Source of the DNA: Streptomyces huasconensis
GTDB taxonomy: Bacteria; Actinomycetota; Actinomycetes; Streptomycetales; Streptomycetaceae
NCBI GenBank assembly: GCA_004010275.1
Contig: RBWT01000019.1
Span: 1-61,758, forward strand
DNA: 61,758 bases
Reading direction: 5' to 3'
Positions 18,354 through 28,170 of this stretch are shown piece after piece. The notes below the pieces were generated by a model. It did not search any database. It had not been told where the DNA came from and worked only from the letters and a program-made list of their open reading frames with translations. Positions within the stretch are counted from its first letter, which is position 1; each line of letters opens with the position of its first letter. The translations under genes and the position numbers were made by a program.

Positions 18354-21300
18354 AGCTGCCATCGGAGATCCCGCGGGGGAGCGTACCGGCACATCGTCCC
18401 CGTGGAGACAGCGCCGCGCAGGTGGGCGGCCAGCTCGGGGTGGGCCTGGTCCAACTTGCGCAAAGTGTCACGGATGCGGGCCGTGACATTCTTGCGGGCC
18501 CGCTCGCGCGAGTCGCCCAGGCGGCGCGGGCGGCCTCCGAGACCCGCAGGAGCGCAGTTCCTCCAGGAGGTCGGCGCGCTCCCGGTCGTAAGCTGCCGCA
18601 CGCTGATCGTCTCCCTGCTCGACCGCCCGGTCGATCTCGGCCTCCAACCGCTCCAGATGACGTCGGTACCGGCTGCGGGCCTCGTCGTCCAGCACCTCGT
18701 CGGCCCCCATGCTGTGCACGGTGGCGACGGTGTCGTCGTCCGGGTTCAGCAGCCGGACGGCCGCGATGTCCTGGCCGGGACGGCTCAGCAGGCAGTGCAG
18801 GTCGCGCAGGCCCTTCGCGTCGGGCATGTGCACGGTGCGGCCCTCGTACGTCAGCCGCCACACTTCACCGTTGCGGCGGAACTCGTACGCGGAGGACGCG
18901 GAGGACGCGGGGGGCGCTGCGGCCCGGCCGGGCGGCGCGCCCAGGTGCTGGGCGGCCGCGGGCCCGACACGGGCGAGCAGATGGGTCATGCCCAGCTCGC
19001 GCGCCTGCGCCTCGGCCTCGCTCAGCAGGGCGGCCACGTACCGTTCGTCGTGGGCCTCCTGCGCCGAGATCGCGGCCGCCAGTTCGAGGCGGGCCCGCAG
19101 TGACCAGGGCAGCGCGTGCAACCGGTCGGCGGACCGGCGGGCCTCGGTGAGGTGGCGCACCGCTGCCTCCCACCGCTGCTGCGCGGCGTCGAGGACGCCC
19201 ATCCACAGTGCCGCCGGGCCGCTGATGTCCCACCCGAAGAGGGAGACCAGCCACTGGCCGCTGTACGGGGTCAGGGCGGCGCGGACGGTCTCGCACCACG
19301 CCGGGTCGCCCGACGCGGCGGCCGCCTGGGCCTGGTGGCGCAGCCACAGCGGGGTGACGCTGCGGTGGAGCACCGTGTCACCGCCGGCGCCCGCCCCGGC
19401 CGGGAACGGGCGCCGCCTGGCCTTCGCCGGCTTCCAGGTCGGTCAGGGCCTCGACGAGGTCGACGTACGGATGCTGCTGGGCCCGCATCGTGCCCAGCAG
19501 CCGCCTCGCCTCGGCGAACCTGCCCCGCAGGACGAGCAGGCTCCAGCGGTGGTGGGAGCTGAAGTACCGGTAGTAGTTGGCGCCGGGGGTGTTCATGGAC
19601 TCCGAGGCGTCGAGCAGCTGTGTCGCCTCGGCGAATCTGCCGGTCAGGGCGTGGATGATGCTGTGGTCGATCACCGAGTGCAGCCGCAGCCGGGCCGAGC
19701 CGTCGGCGGCGCCCAGGGCCACCATCGCGTGGAAGTCCTCCATGAACCGCGGGTCACCCGCCTCGAGTGCGGCGACCCAGCACATGGACATCGCCACGTG
19801 TTCCGTCCACCGGTCGCCGCGGCGCCGGGACACCGCGACCAGCTCCCCCGCCAGAGCCCGCCGGTCGACCGCCGCCCGCGGGCCCCACTCCGACTGCAGC
19901 CGCGCCCACAGCCCGATGTGCAACGTGTCGTCATCGCCCGCCGCGCGGGCCCCGGCGACCACCGCGGCCGCCACGTGCCGGGCCAACGACGTCTGCGACA
20001 GCGGTAGTTCGGAGGTGTCTTCAGAGGCGGTGCGCCCTTGTTCGTACGCCCAGCGCAGCACACGAGGCTTCAGCACCGTCGTGTCACCGAGCCCGTCGGA
20101 ACCGTACAGGGTCAGGGCGGTCCGCCCCATCAGCAGCGGATCGCCCAGGCTCCGCGCCAGGGCGGCCGCGTCGGTGAACACCCGCCAGGAACGCTCGTGT
20201 TCACCGACCATCTGGAGCGCCGTACCGAAGTGGAGCCCGAGCAGCACGCGCCGCGCGGAGGTCTCCTCGCCGAGGCGGTCCAACGCGCGCTCGTAGTGGC
20301 CCGCCGCTTCCTCGTGCGCCATCCGGCTCTCCGCGTGCCGCGCCGCGGACAGCAGCAGTTCCACGGCCTCGTCGCGGTCCAGCTCCTCGAAGGCCAAGTG
20401 GGCGTGGCGGGCCAGTTCCACCGGGAGAGTGGCGTCCTGCGGCACCGCCGTGCTCCGCAGCGCGCGTACGGCGGCCGCGTGCAGCTGGCGTACGCGCCGC
20501 GCGTCCAGGGCGCCGTAGAGCGTCTCGCGTACGAGGTCATGCTTGAAGAGCACGTCTCCGGAGCGTTCGTGCGCGACCAGTTGGGCGTCCGCGGCCTGAG
20601 CCAGCCACCGGCGTACTTCTTCGGACGAGGTGCCCGTCAGGGACGCAAGTGTGTCGGTGCGAAACCGCCGCCCCAGCACGGACGCCGCACCCAGGCAGTC
20701 CGCGACGGTGCCGTCCAGCAGGTGCAACCGCTGCTGGAGAGAGGCGTGCAGGCCCGGCGGCATCCCGCGCAGTTGGTGGCCGCCCGCCCACAGGCGTGCC
20801 GTCTCCTGGACGAAGAAGGGGTTGCCGCCCGTCCGCCGCAGGACATCGGCCACGAGCGCGCCGTCCGGTGCGCACCCCACCGTACGGCGCATCAGTTCGG
20901 CGACGTCTGCTGCTCCCAGTCCGGTCAGCGTGAGCGTCGTGGCCCGGGCCACCAGTGAGCGCAGCCGGTCGCGCAGCGGATGGTCCGGCCGCTCGACCTC
21001 CACGAGCCTGCATGTCGAGACGATCAGCACCCGCTCCAGCGACACGTGCTGCGCCGCGAACTCCAGGAGGGCGACCGACGCCGTGTCCGCCCAGTGCACG
21101 TCTTCCAGCACGACCAGCACCGGCCGGTGCTGCGCGGCGGTGACGAGCAGGGTCGTGACCGCGTCGAACAGCTCGAACCGGCCCGTCTCCTCCGCCGTGC
21201 CGCCGCCCGGCAGCACCTTCCCCATCACCCGGGCGGCCTCCGGCGCGGCCTCCCACGCCTCGGTCGGCATGGACCTGCGCAGACCTCGTATGACCTGCGT

Positions 21301-21552
21301 CCAGGGCCAGTAACCGGGGGTGCCGTCGGCGCTCCAGCACGCCCCGCGCAGGACGGTCATGCCCGCGCGCCCCGCCTCGTGGACCACGCGACCGGTGAGG
21401 GCCGTCTTGCCGATGCCCGCCTCGCCGGTGATCAGCAGCAGACCGCCGTGACCACCACGCGTCCGCTCCAACTGGGCGCGCACCGAACACAGGAAGTCGT
21501 CCCGCCCGAGCAACGTCTGCCCGGTGCCGTCCTCGGCCGGTGGCAGGGTCAT
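18350..21552 (-). CDS. large AAA/TPR transcriptional regulator-like ATPase, frameshifted
   Basis: About 1,066 residues from ATG 21552. Residues 1-330 are an AAA/STAND ATPase: Walker A GEAGIGKTAL and Walker B VLVVLEDVHWAD, with the preceding GRDDF motif. A long helical repeat (TPR-like) middle follows. The C-terminal 200 residues form a domain seen at the end of actinobacterial AAA regulators: GEVWRLTYEGRTVHMPDAKG LRDLHCLL, RYRRHLERLEAEIDRA, GLGGRPRRLGDSRERARKNV, then TARIRDTLRKLD, probably DNA binding. The segments lie in three frames, changing near 19376 and 18565. No LuxR HTH is present. It may govern the neighbouring exported enzymes, but target genes are unknown. Confidence 0.8.
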
Positions 21553-21691
21553 GGCCGCCCCCGGTCCCGGCAGGCGTCCTCCGCGCAGACCATGCCCTCA
21601 CCACCCCCGCAGCGCCGCGTCCCCGCGGCAGCCGTTGTTCCGCCCGGAAGCGTAGAGCCTGTTCGAAAACCGGATCAACTTCACGAAAGGC

Positions 21692-21724
21692 GTGAACGGG
21701 GGGCGTATGTGAAGGGGGGCGCAT
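21692..21724. repeat. short imperfect direct repeat
   Basis: GTGAACGGGGGGCGTAT is followed directly by GTGAAGGGGGGCGCAT, two near-identical 16-17 bp units in the 220-bp gap between two minus-strand genes, about 140 bp upstream of the AAA regulator start. They could be a binding site for that regulator or simple slippage. Confidence 0.35.
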
Positions 21725-21772
21725 GTGCGCGGGCGGCGCGGGTGCACGAGCGGCGGCGCGGATGACCGGGTG

Positions 21773-22657
21773 TCAGCGCCTCAGGAGTTCCCGGATCGCT
21801 TCCGTAATCTCGTCGGGAGCCTCTTCCGCCATGAAATGCCCCGCGCGGGTCAGCCGGTGATCGAGGTCCGGCGCCCAGGCCTGCCAGACCTGAGCGGCGT
21901 CGTAACCGAGCCGGGCGCCCCAGTCCTGCTGGATGACCGTGACGGGCATCGCGAACTGGGAACCGGCGTCGAAGTCCGCCTGGTCGTGCGCGATGTCGAC
22001 ACCCGCGGAGGCGCGGTAGTCGGCCACGATCGAGGGCACGGCCGCGGCGCTCGCCCGCAGATACTCGGCGCGCACCCCGTCGGGGACCGAGGCCGGGTCG
22101 CGCGCCCAGGCATCGAGGAAGGAGCCGAAGAACGCGTCCGCGCTGTTGGCGATCATGGTCTCCGGCAGCCCCGGCGGCTGCGCCATGAGGAAGAGGTGGT
22201 AGCCGACGGCGGCGGAGACGCCGTGCAGCACCTTCCACATGTCGAGCGTCGGTACGACGTCGAGGACGCCGAGGTGTGTGACGGTCTCCGGGTGGTCCAG
22301 CCCGGCCCGGAAGGCGACGAGGGCGCCGCGGTCGTGGCCTACCAGGGCGAAGCGGTCGTGGCCGAGCGCCGCCGCGAGCGACACGATGTCGGCGGCCATC
22401 GCACGCTTCGCGTACACGTCGGGACCCGTGGCCGCCGGCTTGTCACTCGCACCGTAACCGCGCAGGTCAGGGCAGATGACGGTGTGCTCGGCGGCCAGCC
22501 GTGCCGCGACGTGCCGCCACATCAGATGTGTCTGGGGGAAGCCGTGCAGGAGGACGACCGGGCTGCCGTTGTCGTTGCCGCCGATCGCCGCGGACAGCTC
22601 CACGCCGTCCGCGCCGGGCAGGCGCACGTGTCGGAAGCCGGGAATGCCGAGAGTCAT
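21773..22657 (-). CDS. alpha/beta hydrolase, haloalkane/fluoroacetate dehalogenase-epoxide hydrolase type
   Basis: Intact 294 residues. Oxyanion segment VVLLHGFPQTHLMW, the DLRGYGASDKP loop, and the elbow LVGHDRGA with an aspartate nucleophile (Asp109) in place of serine, which places it with haloacetate dehalogenases and soluble epoxide hydrolases. The catalytic His is in RAGHFMAEEAPDE near the C-terminus. The natural substrate cannot be predicted. Start at ATG 22657. Same strand as, and upstream of, the AAA regulator but separated by 220 bp, so probably not the same operon. Confidence 0.85.
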   Translation of the reverse strand: MTLGIPGFRHVRLPGADGVELSAAIGGNDNGSPVVLLHGFPQTHLMWRHVAARLAAEHTVICPDLRGYGASDKPAATGPDVYAKRAMAADIVSLAAALGHDRFALVGHDRGALVAFRAGLDHPETVTHLGVLDVVPTLDMWKVLHGVSAAVGYHLFLMAQPPGLPETMIANSADAFFGSFLDAWARDPASVPDGVRAEYLRASAAAVPSIVADYRASAGVDIAHDQADFDAGSQFAMPVTVIQQDWGARLGYDAAQVWQAWAPDLDHRLTRAGHFMAEEAPDEITEAIRELLRR

Positions 22658-22708
22658 GTGGGGGTCCTTTCCCCGAGCCGGGTGGTGACTGACGGGTTCA
22701 GGGTGTGC

Positions 22709-22795
22709 GACGGCGATGAGCAGCCGATCAGCGTGGCGGGACGGCGATGAGCAGCCGATCAGCGTGGCGGGACGGCGATCAGCAGCCGATCAGCG
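22709..22795. repeat. 31-bp tandem repeat, 2.8 copies, in a divergent promoter region
   Basis: Copies at 22709-22739 and 22740-22770 are identical; 22771-22795 is a third, truncated copy with one substitution. Each unit contains GATGAGCAGCCGATCAG. The array ends 40 bp before the start of the SARP-like gene and 52 bp from the divergent hydrolase start. SARPs bind direct repeats, so an autoregulatory site is possible. Confidence 0.7.
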
Positions 22796-22834
22796 CCGCG
22801 CCTCGGCTCGGATCGGATGCCGGAGGATGGAGGC

Positions 22835-24790
22835 ATGCGGATCGATGTACTTGGCGCGGTACGGGCGTGGGACGACGACGGCCGCCCGATCGGCCTCGGC
22901 GGACCCCGGCACCGTGAAGTGCTCGCCCGGCTCGTCGCGGCGGAGGGCAGGATGGTCACCGCGGACGCCCTCGTCGACGACCTCTGGCCCCAGCCTCCCG
23001 CCCGCGCCCTCGGCGCACTGCGTACGTTCGTCGCCGCGCTCCGCCGCGCCATCGAACCCGACCGGCCGCCCCGGACCCCGCCCCGCGTGCTCGTCACGGA
23101 AGGCACGGGTTACGCGCTGCGCCTGCCCCGCCCGGCCGTGGACGTCCACCGGTTCGAGGACGCCCTGGCAACAGCACGCCGTTCTCCCGAAGGTGTGACC
23201 GCCCTCGGCGAGGTACTGTCCCCGTGGCGCGGGCCCGCCTACGCCGACCTGCGACGCGGCATGGGCCCAGCGGGAGAGGACCCGGCTCGAAGAGCTGCGG
23301 CTTCAGGCCGTGGAACTGCGCGCCGGCATCCTCCTCGACGACGGCCAGGGCTGCGACCTCGTCGCCGAACTGGGCGCACACGTCGCCGATCACCCGTGGC
23401 GCGAACCCGCCTGGGGGCTGCTCGCCCGCGCCCTCTACCGCGCCGGGCGGCAGGCCGACGCCCTGGCCACGCTGCGCCGGGCCCGCACGATGCTCGTGGA
23501 GCAACTGGGGCTCGACCCCGGCACCGCTCTGCGACGCCTCGACACCGTCATCCTCAACCGGTCCACGACCCTCGAAGCGGCGCCTCGCGTCTGGCCGGGC
23601 GCCGACGTCCGGCTGGGCCCCCGTACGACCGTGGACCTCGCGCCGCGCGCTCGCCCTCGCGGGCAGCGACGCCCTCGTCCTCTCCCGGCGCAACCGCCTC
23701 GCGGCCATCGAGGCGGCCGAACGTACCGGGGACGTCGCGCTGACCGCCGCGATCATCGGCGCCTACGACGTGCCCGCCATCTGGAGCCGCGCGGACGATC
23801 CCGAGCAGTCGCGCGCCGTCGCGTCGGCCGCCGAGCGCACGCTCACCGCACTCGGCCCCAGCGCGCCCGCCGACCTGAGAGCCCGGCTCCTGGCCACGGT
23901 CGCCGTCGAGAGCCGCAGCGCGGACACCCACGGAGCTACCGCCGAGAACGCGCGCCGAGCCGCACACCAGGCCGAAGCCCTGGCGCGGGACCTGGGTGAT
24001 CCCGCGCTGCTCGCCTTCGCACTCAACGGCGTGTTCCTCCAGTCCTTCGCGCGTCCAGGGCTCGCGCGGGAACGGGACGAGATCGGGGCCGAACTCGTCT
24101 CGCTCGCCACCCGCCACGCCCTGCCGACCTTCGCGATCCTGGGCCGGCTCGTACGGATGCAGTCCGCGTCGGCCCGCGGTGACCTCACGGGTGGTGCCGC
24201 GCACGCGACCGCCGCGGAAGAGCTCGCCGCCGTCCACGAACCCCCTCTCGTGTCCGTCCTCACCCGGTGGTTTTGGGCCCGCGTCACCGCCGCCCGGAGC
24301 ACCGAAGCGGGCGGACCCACCGCCGCGGCGGCAGCGGCCGCCTACCGTGCCGCCGACGACGCCCTCAGGACGGGTGGGATGCCGGGGCTGCGTCACGGCC
24401 TCCTCCCGCTCGCCCTGCTCGGGCTGCGGCCTGCTGCACGACGGCCCCGCTCCCACCGACCCCCAGTACGACTGGGGTCCGCACCTGCCCTGGGCGGCGC
24501 CGCTCGTACTCCTCGCCCGGAACAGGCCGGAGGAGGCGCGCACCGCCCTCGCCGCGGCGCCCGAACCGCCACCCGGGCACCTCCAGGAGGCCCTTTGGTG
24601 CCTCACCGCCCGTGCCGCCGTGCGCCTCGGCGACCGTGAGACGGCCGCGCGCGCAGCGGCGGCCCTGCGTGCGGCCCGTGACGAGGAGGCCGGCGCCGCC
24701 AGCGGCCTTCTGACGCTCGGCCCGGTGGAGCGCTATCGCGCGGAAGCCGAGGCATGCGCCGCCACCGCGCCCGCCGCCGACGCTGTTTGA
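22835..24790 (+). CDS. SARP/BTAD-type transcriptional regulator, three frameshifts
   Basis: AfsR/SARP-class activator, about 650 residues. The N-terminus MRIDVLGAVRAWDDDGRPI, RHREVLARLVAAEGRMVTADALVDDLW and GTGYALRL is the OmpR-like winged helix, followed by the bacterial transcriptional activation domain (WREPAWGLLARALYRAGRQ, EQLGLDPGTALRRLD) and then a helical TPR-like C-terminal half of about 390 residues. There is no NB-ARC ATPase. GGAGGA lies 7 bases before the ATG at 22835. Frame changes near 23270, 23645 and 24430 are corrected by single bases in G/C runs. SARPs usually activate secondary-metabolite genes; its targets are unknown. Confidence 0.8.
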
Positions 24791-24815
24791 CAGACACGGC
24801 ACCGCAGATCATCAT
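24787..24815 (+). promoter_or_regulatory. promoter of the ABC exporter operon
   Basis: Consensus -35 TTGACA (24787-24792), 17-bp spacer, -10-like CATCAT (24810-24815). The -35 overlaps the stop codon of the upstream regulator gene. The predicted transcription start near 24822 falls inside the palindromic operator. Confidence 0.55.
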
Positions 24816-24837
24816 TCCATTAATTGTTTAATGGAAT
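24814..24837. promoter_or_regulatory. A/T-rich palindromic operator, probable GntR (YtrA-type) site
   Basis: Perfect 10-bp arms ATTCCATTAA and TTAATGGAAT around a 4-base TTGT centre. It covers the end of the -10 and the start point and stands out in 72% G+C DNA. The third gene of the operon encodes a YtrA-subfamily GntR repressor, which normally autoregulates at such a site. Confidence 0.65.
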
Positions 24838-24852
24838 CGCGAGAGGCGCTTG

Positions 24853-25809
24853 GTGCACATGACCCCTGCCGACATCACCGAGGCCGGCGACCCCTTGAGC
24901 GCCGCCGCGCTCGAGGCCCGCGGCCTGGGCAAGCGCTACGGACGCGGCTGGGCGCTGCGCGACTGCTCCTTCCGGCTGCCCGCCGGGCGGATCTGCGGGC
25001 TCGTCGGCCCCAACGGCGCCGGAAAGAGCACCCTGTTGGGGCTCGCCGCCCGCCTGGTGGCCCCCACCGAGGGTGAACTCCGTGTCTTCGGCGTGCCCGT
25101 GGACGACCCGGCCGCGATGCCCCGGTACGCGTTCCTCTCTCAGGACAAACCGCTGTTCAAGCGGTTCACCGTCGCCGAGACCCTGCGGATGGGCGCCGAG
25201 CTGAACCCCGGCTGGGACATGGCCGCGGCGGAGCGGATCGTACGGGCGGGGCCGGTGCCCATGGACGCCAGGGTCGGTACGCTCTCCGGCGGTCAGCGCA
25301 CCCGCGTCGCGTTCGCCCTCGCCTTCGGCAAGCGGCCCGACCTCCTGCTGCTCGACGAGCCGATGGCCGACCTGGACCCGGTGGCCCGCGACGAGATGAG
25401 TTCCCTGCTGCTGTCCGAGGCCGTCGAGCGCGGCACCACGGTGGTGATGTCCTCCCACATGCTCGCCGAGCTGGAGGACATGTGCGACTTCCTCCTGGTC
25501 ATCGCGGACGGCCGGCTCCGGATGGCAGGCGACACCGACGAACTCGTCCCAGCCCACGCCCTGGTGACCGGACTCGCGCCCGACGGCAAGCCGCCCGCCG
25601 ACCTCAGCCCTCACACGGTGGTCGAATTCCGGGTGTCGGGACGCCAGTTCCGTGCCCTCCTGCGGCCCCACGGCCCGCTCGCCCCGGACTGGGAGGTCTC
25701 CGAGCCGAGCCTGGAGGAAGTCCTGCTCGCCCACCTCCGTTCACCGGGCACGGAACCGCTGTTCACCCGTGCCGCCCGTATCGAGGCCGAAGGAATCAAC
25801 GCCGCATGA
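24853..25809 (+). CDS. ABC transporter ATP-binding protein (ABC-2 exporter)
   Basis: 318 residues. Walker A GLVGPNGAGKST, signature LSGGQRTRVAFALAFGKRPD, Walker B LLLLDEPMADLDP and the switch His in VVMSSHMLAELED are intact. GTG 24853 is preferred (GAGAGG 6 bases upstream); TTG 24850 and ATG 24859 are alternatives. It overlaps the permease start by 4 bp (ATGA). The layout ATPase, permease, YtrA-type GntR regulator is the well-known cell-envelope-stress or peptide-antibiotic exporter arrangement; the cargo is unknown. Confidence 0.92.
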   Translation: MHMTPADITEAGDPLSAAALEARGLGKRYGRGWALRDCSFRLPAGRICGLVGPNGAGKSTLLGLAARLVAPTEGELRVFGVPVDDPAAMPRYAFLSQDKPLFKRFTVAETLRMGAELNPGWDMAAAERIVRAGPVPMDARVGTLSGGQRTRVAFALAFGKRPDLLLLDEPMADLDPVARDEMSSLLLSEAVERGTTVVMSSHMLAELEDMCDFLLVIADGRLRMAGDTDELVPAHALVTGLAPDGKPPADLSPHTVVEFRVSGRQFRALLRPHGPLAPDWEVSEPSLEEVLLAHLRSPGTEPLFTRAARIEAEGINAA

Positions 25810-26783
25810 GCACCACCGTCCAGACCGACGGGCCGCGCACCGGAAAGTCCGCCAAGAGGCCGGGCCTGCTGCACGGCGTCACCTGGCTCGTCGCACGCCA
25901 GCACCGCACCGCGCTGTGGCTCATCGGCGCCGCGACCCTGCTCGGCGCGGCCATGATCGTCTACCAGCGCGGCGAGATGGTCTCCATGCTGGATCGGCTC
26001 GGCTGGCCCGGCAAGGACGTCCGCCTCCCCAGTGACCCCGAGGGATTCCAGTACATGTCCGGGGTCCTGGGCGGTCTGCCCGTGATCCTCGGCGTCTTCC
26101 TGGGCGCGCCGCTGATCGCGGGCGACCAGGAGCAGGGGACCGCCCAGCTGGTCACCACCCAGTCGGTGCCGCGCCGCCGCTGGCTCGCGGCCAAGCTGAT
26201 CGGCTGCCTCTCGGTGGTGCTCGTGTCCACGGCGGTGCTCGGCGCGCTGTTCACCTGGTGGTGGGAGCCGTACCGTGAGGCTCTCCCCGCAGAGTGGCTG
26301 CAGGGCGAGGTCTTCGACTCGACAGGACCGATGCCGACGGCGCTCTCCCTCTTCCTCACCACCTGCGGCATCGCGATCGGCATGCTCCTGCGCCGCGTAG
26401 TGCCGGCGATGATGGTGACCTTCCTCTTCTCCATGGCCGTCGAACTCGCCTGGAGCGAGGTCCGCGGCCGGCTGGCCACACCGCGGCTGTTCACCTACCC
26501 GCTGAACGCCGACAGCCCGGCCTTCCTCGACCAGGCGGTCGAGTCCGACCGGTGGATCGGCACCGCGGACGGACAGCTCTTCGGATGGGGCACCTGCGCC
26601 GAGCAGACCGAGCGGGCCACCAACGCCTGCATCAAGGAGCACGGCATCGTCAACAACGTCATCGAGTACTTCGGTTACGACCAGATGCCCGGCATGCAGT
26701 GGACCGGAGCCGGTCTGCTGCTCGGCGGCACCGCCGTCGTGGCCGTCTTTATCCTGTGGTGGGCGACGCGGCGGCCCCTCTAG
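25806..26783 (+). CDS. ABC-2 transporter permease
   Basis: 325 residues starting inside the stop of the ATPase gene. About six membrane segments: TALWLIGAATLLGAAMIVY, GGLPVILGVFLGAPLIAG, LIGCLSVVLVSTAVLGALF, LSLFLTTCGIAIGMLL, VVPAMMVTFLFSMAVEL and GAGLLLGGTAVVAVFILWWA. A Cys-containing extracellular stretch (GWGTCAEQTERATNACIKE) precedes the last helix. It forms the membrane channel for the ATPase at 24853. Confidence 0.88.
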   Translation: MSTTVQTDGPRTGKSAKRPGLLHGVTWLVARQHRTALWLIGAATLLGAAMIVYQRGEMVSMLDRLGWPGKDVRLPSDPEGFQYMSGVLGGLPVILGVFLGAPLIAGDQEQGTAQLVTTQSVPRRRWLAAKLIGCLSVVLVSTAVLGALFTWWWEPYREALPAEWLQGEVFDSTGPMPTALSLFLTTCGIAIGMLLRRVVPAMMVTFLFSMAVELAWSEVRGRLATPRLFTYPLNADSPAFLDQAVESDRWIGTADGQLFGWGTCAEQTERATNACIKEHGIVNNVIEYFGYDQMPGMQWTGAGLLLGGTAVVAVFILWWATRRPL

Positions 26784-26840
26784 GGCGAGCCGGGGCAGCG
26801 GGTACGTAAGGTGTCGGCAGGCGAGCAGAGAGTGGGGACA

Positions 26841-27236
26841 GTGGTCGAATTCCGTATCGACCGGCGCAGCGGCGTGGCCACGTATCTGCAGATCGTCCGG
26901 CAGGTCGAACAGGCCCTGCGCATGGGTGCGTTGGTCGAGGGCGACCGGCTGCCCACCGCGGCGCAGGTCGCGGCGGCCACCAAGGTCAACCCGAACACGA
27001 CGCTGAAGGCGTACCGCGAGCTGGAGCGCGCCGGCCTCGCCGAGGTCCGCCAGGGAGCGGGCACCTTCATCACCCGCTCCCTCGCCCGCCCCCAGGCCGG
27101 GCCGGACTCACCGCTGCAGACCGCCCTGGCGGAGTGGATGCGTCAGGCACGGTCGGAGGGGCTCACCGGCCAGGACGTGACCGCACTCTTCGAAGCGGTC
27201 CGCGCGGCGACGTTCGAAACCGCCGCGCAGGACTGA
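26841..27236 (+). CDS. GntR-family repressor, YtrA subfamily
   Basis: 131 residues. The N-terminal winged helix is clear: YLQIVRQVEQALRMGALVEG, then DRLPTAAQVAAATKVNPNTT, then LKAYRELERAGLAEVRQGAGTF. The short helical tail with no large effector domain defines the YtrA type, commonly encoded beside ABC-2 exporters. GTG 26841 gives the family-typical start VEFRID; in-frame GTGs at 26811 and 26832 are possible. Third gene of the exporter operon, 57 bp after the permease; predicted to bind the palindrome at 24814-24837. Confidence 0.88.
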   Translation: MVEFRIDRRSGVATYLQIVRQVEQALRMGALVEGDRLPTAAQVAAATKVNPNTTLKAYRELERAGLAEVRQGAGTFITRSLARPQAGPDSPLQTALAEWMRQARSEGLTGQDVTALFEAVRAATFETAAQD

Positions 27237-27311
27237 CCCCCGCGGGGAGCGTCTGCTTCCACCGGGCCAATCGGCTCCGGGAACACGAACCACCCATGGC
27301 GCAGGCGTGGT

Positions 27312-27964
27312 TCAGGCAGCTCGGTAACTCCGATCCGACGACGCCCCGGGCACGGGCGGACGGCGCCTCCTCACCCAGGCCAGCAGGACCACCGAGCACA
27401 CGGCGGCGAACGCGCACCACGTGGAGAGGTACTCCTGACGCCACAGCGCCACGCACACCGCGGCCCCCGCGGCGACCAGCACGCCGAACAGGACAAGGCC
27501 GCGGTCGCCGGACAGCAGCAGGGACCCGATGGTGGCGAGCAGGTAACCGGCGACGACCAGGGTCGCGGCAGCCCGAGGGCGTACCCGACCGTGTGGCCAC
27601 GGATGTCGGCCGTCACGGTACGGGTCGCCAGCGCGTACGCGAGCTCGCCGCCGCCGTCACGGCCCCCGCGGCGAGCGGGAACAGCAGGCGGCGGCGGGCA
27701 CCCGGTGGCGCCGCGCACAGCACGGCCACCGGAACCCACAGCGCGAGCAGCGGGAGCGCGATCACGGCCCAGGCGACGGTGGCGGACCCCGCACCGCCGC
27801 CGGCGCGCCAGACCGCTGCCTCGACGATCTGGTGAACGCCGAGGAGCTGCGAAGCGCCGCCAGCGGCAGGTCGCGGGGGCGCCGGGCGGCGAGGGCCGTA
27901 CTGATGACTCCCACGGCGGCGATGCCCGCACCCGCCACGAGATCGCCGTCGCGCTCCAGCACAT
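27312..27964 (-). CDS. DUF6629-type membrane protein, frameshifted
   Basis: Begins MCWSAT at ATG 27964, the family-typical start, then in successive frames DLVAGAGIAAVGVISTALA, LLGVHQIVEAAVWR, TVAWAVIALPLLALWVPVAV, ELAYALATRTVTADIRGHTV, VALWRQEYLSTWCAFAAVCS and ends SSDRSYRAA at 27312. About 216 residues with seven predicted membrane helices. At least three single-base frame changes (near 27945, 27840, 27645) are needed. The family occurs in actinobacteria; no function is known to me. Confidence 0.65.
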
Positions 27965-28141
27965 GGCAGAAACGCTACGGCCGACCCGGTGCGGGGGCGC
28001 GTTGGACGGGCCTTCGGGCACATGCGGGGCCGCGACGGCCTTGGCGGGGAGCACACGTGCGCAGGCATGCAGCACACGTAGGCAGGTATGGAGCAGCGCG
28101 AACGGGGACGACATATACCGGCCGTTAGGGTGAGATGATCA

Positions 28142-28154
28142 TTTCCTGAGGAAA
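28142..28154. promoter_or_regulatory. 13-bp palindrome upstream of the GGCT-SGNH gene
   Basis: TTTCCT-G-AGGAAA lies 16 bp before the GTG start and 11 bp after a TAGGGT (-10-like, 28126-28131). Its position just after the probable start point fits a repressor site; the AGGAAAGG half may also serve as the ribosome site. Confidence 0.35.
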
Positions 28155-28170
28155 GGCCCTGCGGCTCACA

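Noticed and set aside
22709..22795. CRISPR array
   Set aside because: The copies are contiguous tandem repeats with no spacers, and there are no cas genes.
24814..24837. Reading the A/T-rich palindrome as a transcription terminator of the SARP gene
   Set aside because: No T-tract follows, and it overlaps a consensus-type promoter of the next operon; operator is the better explanation.
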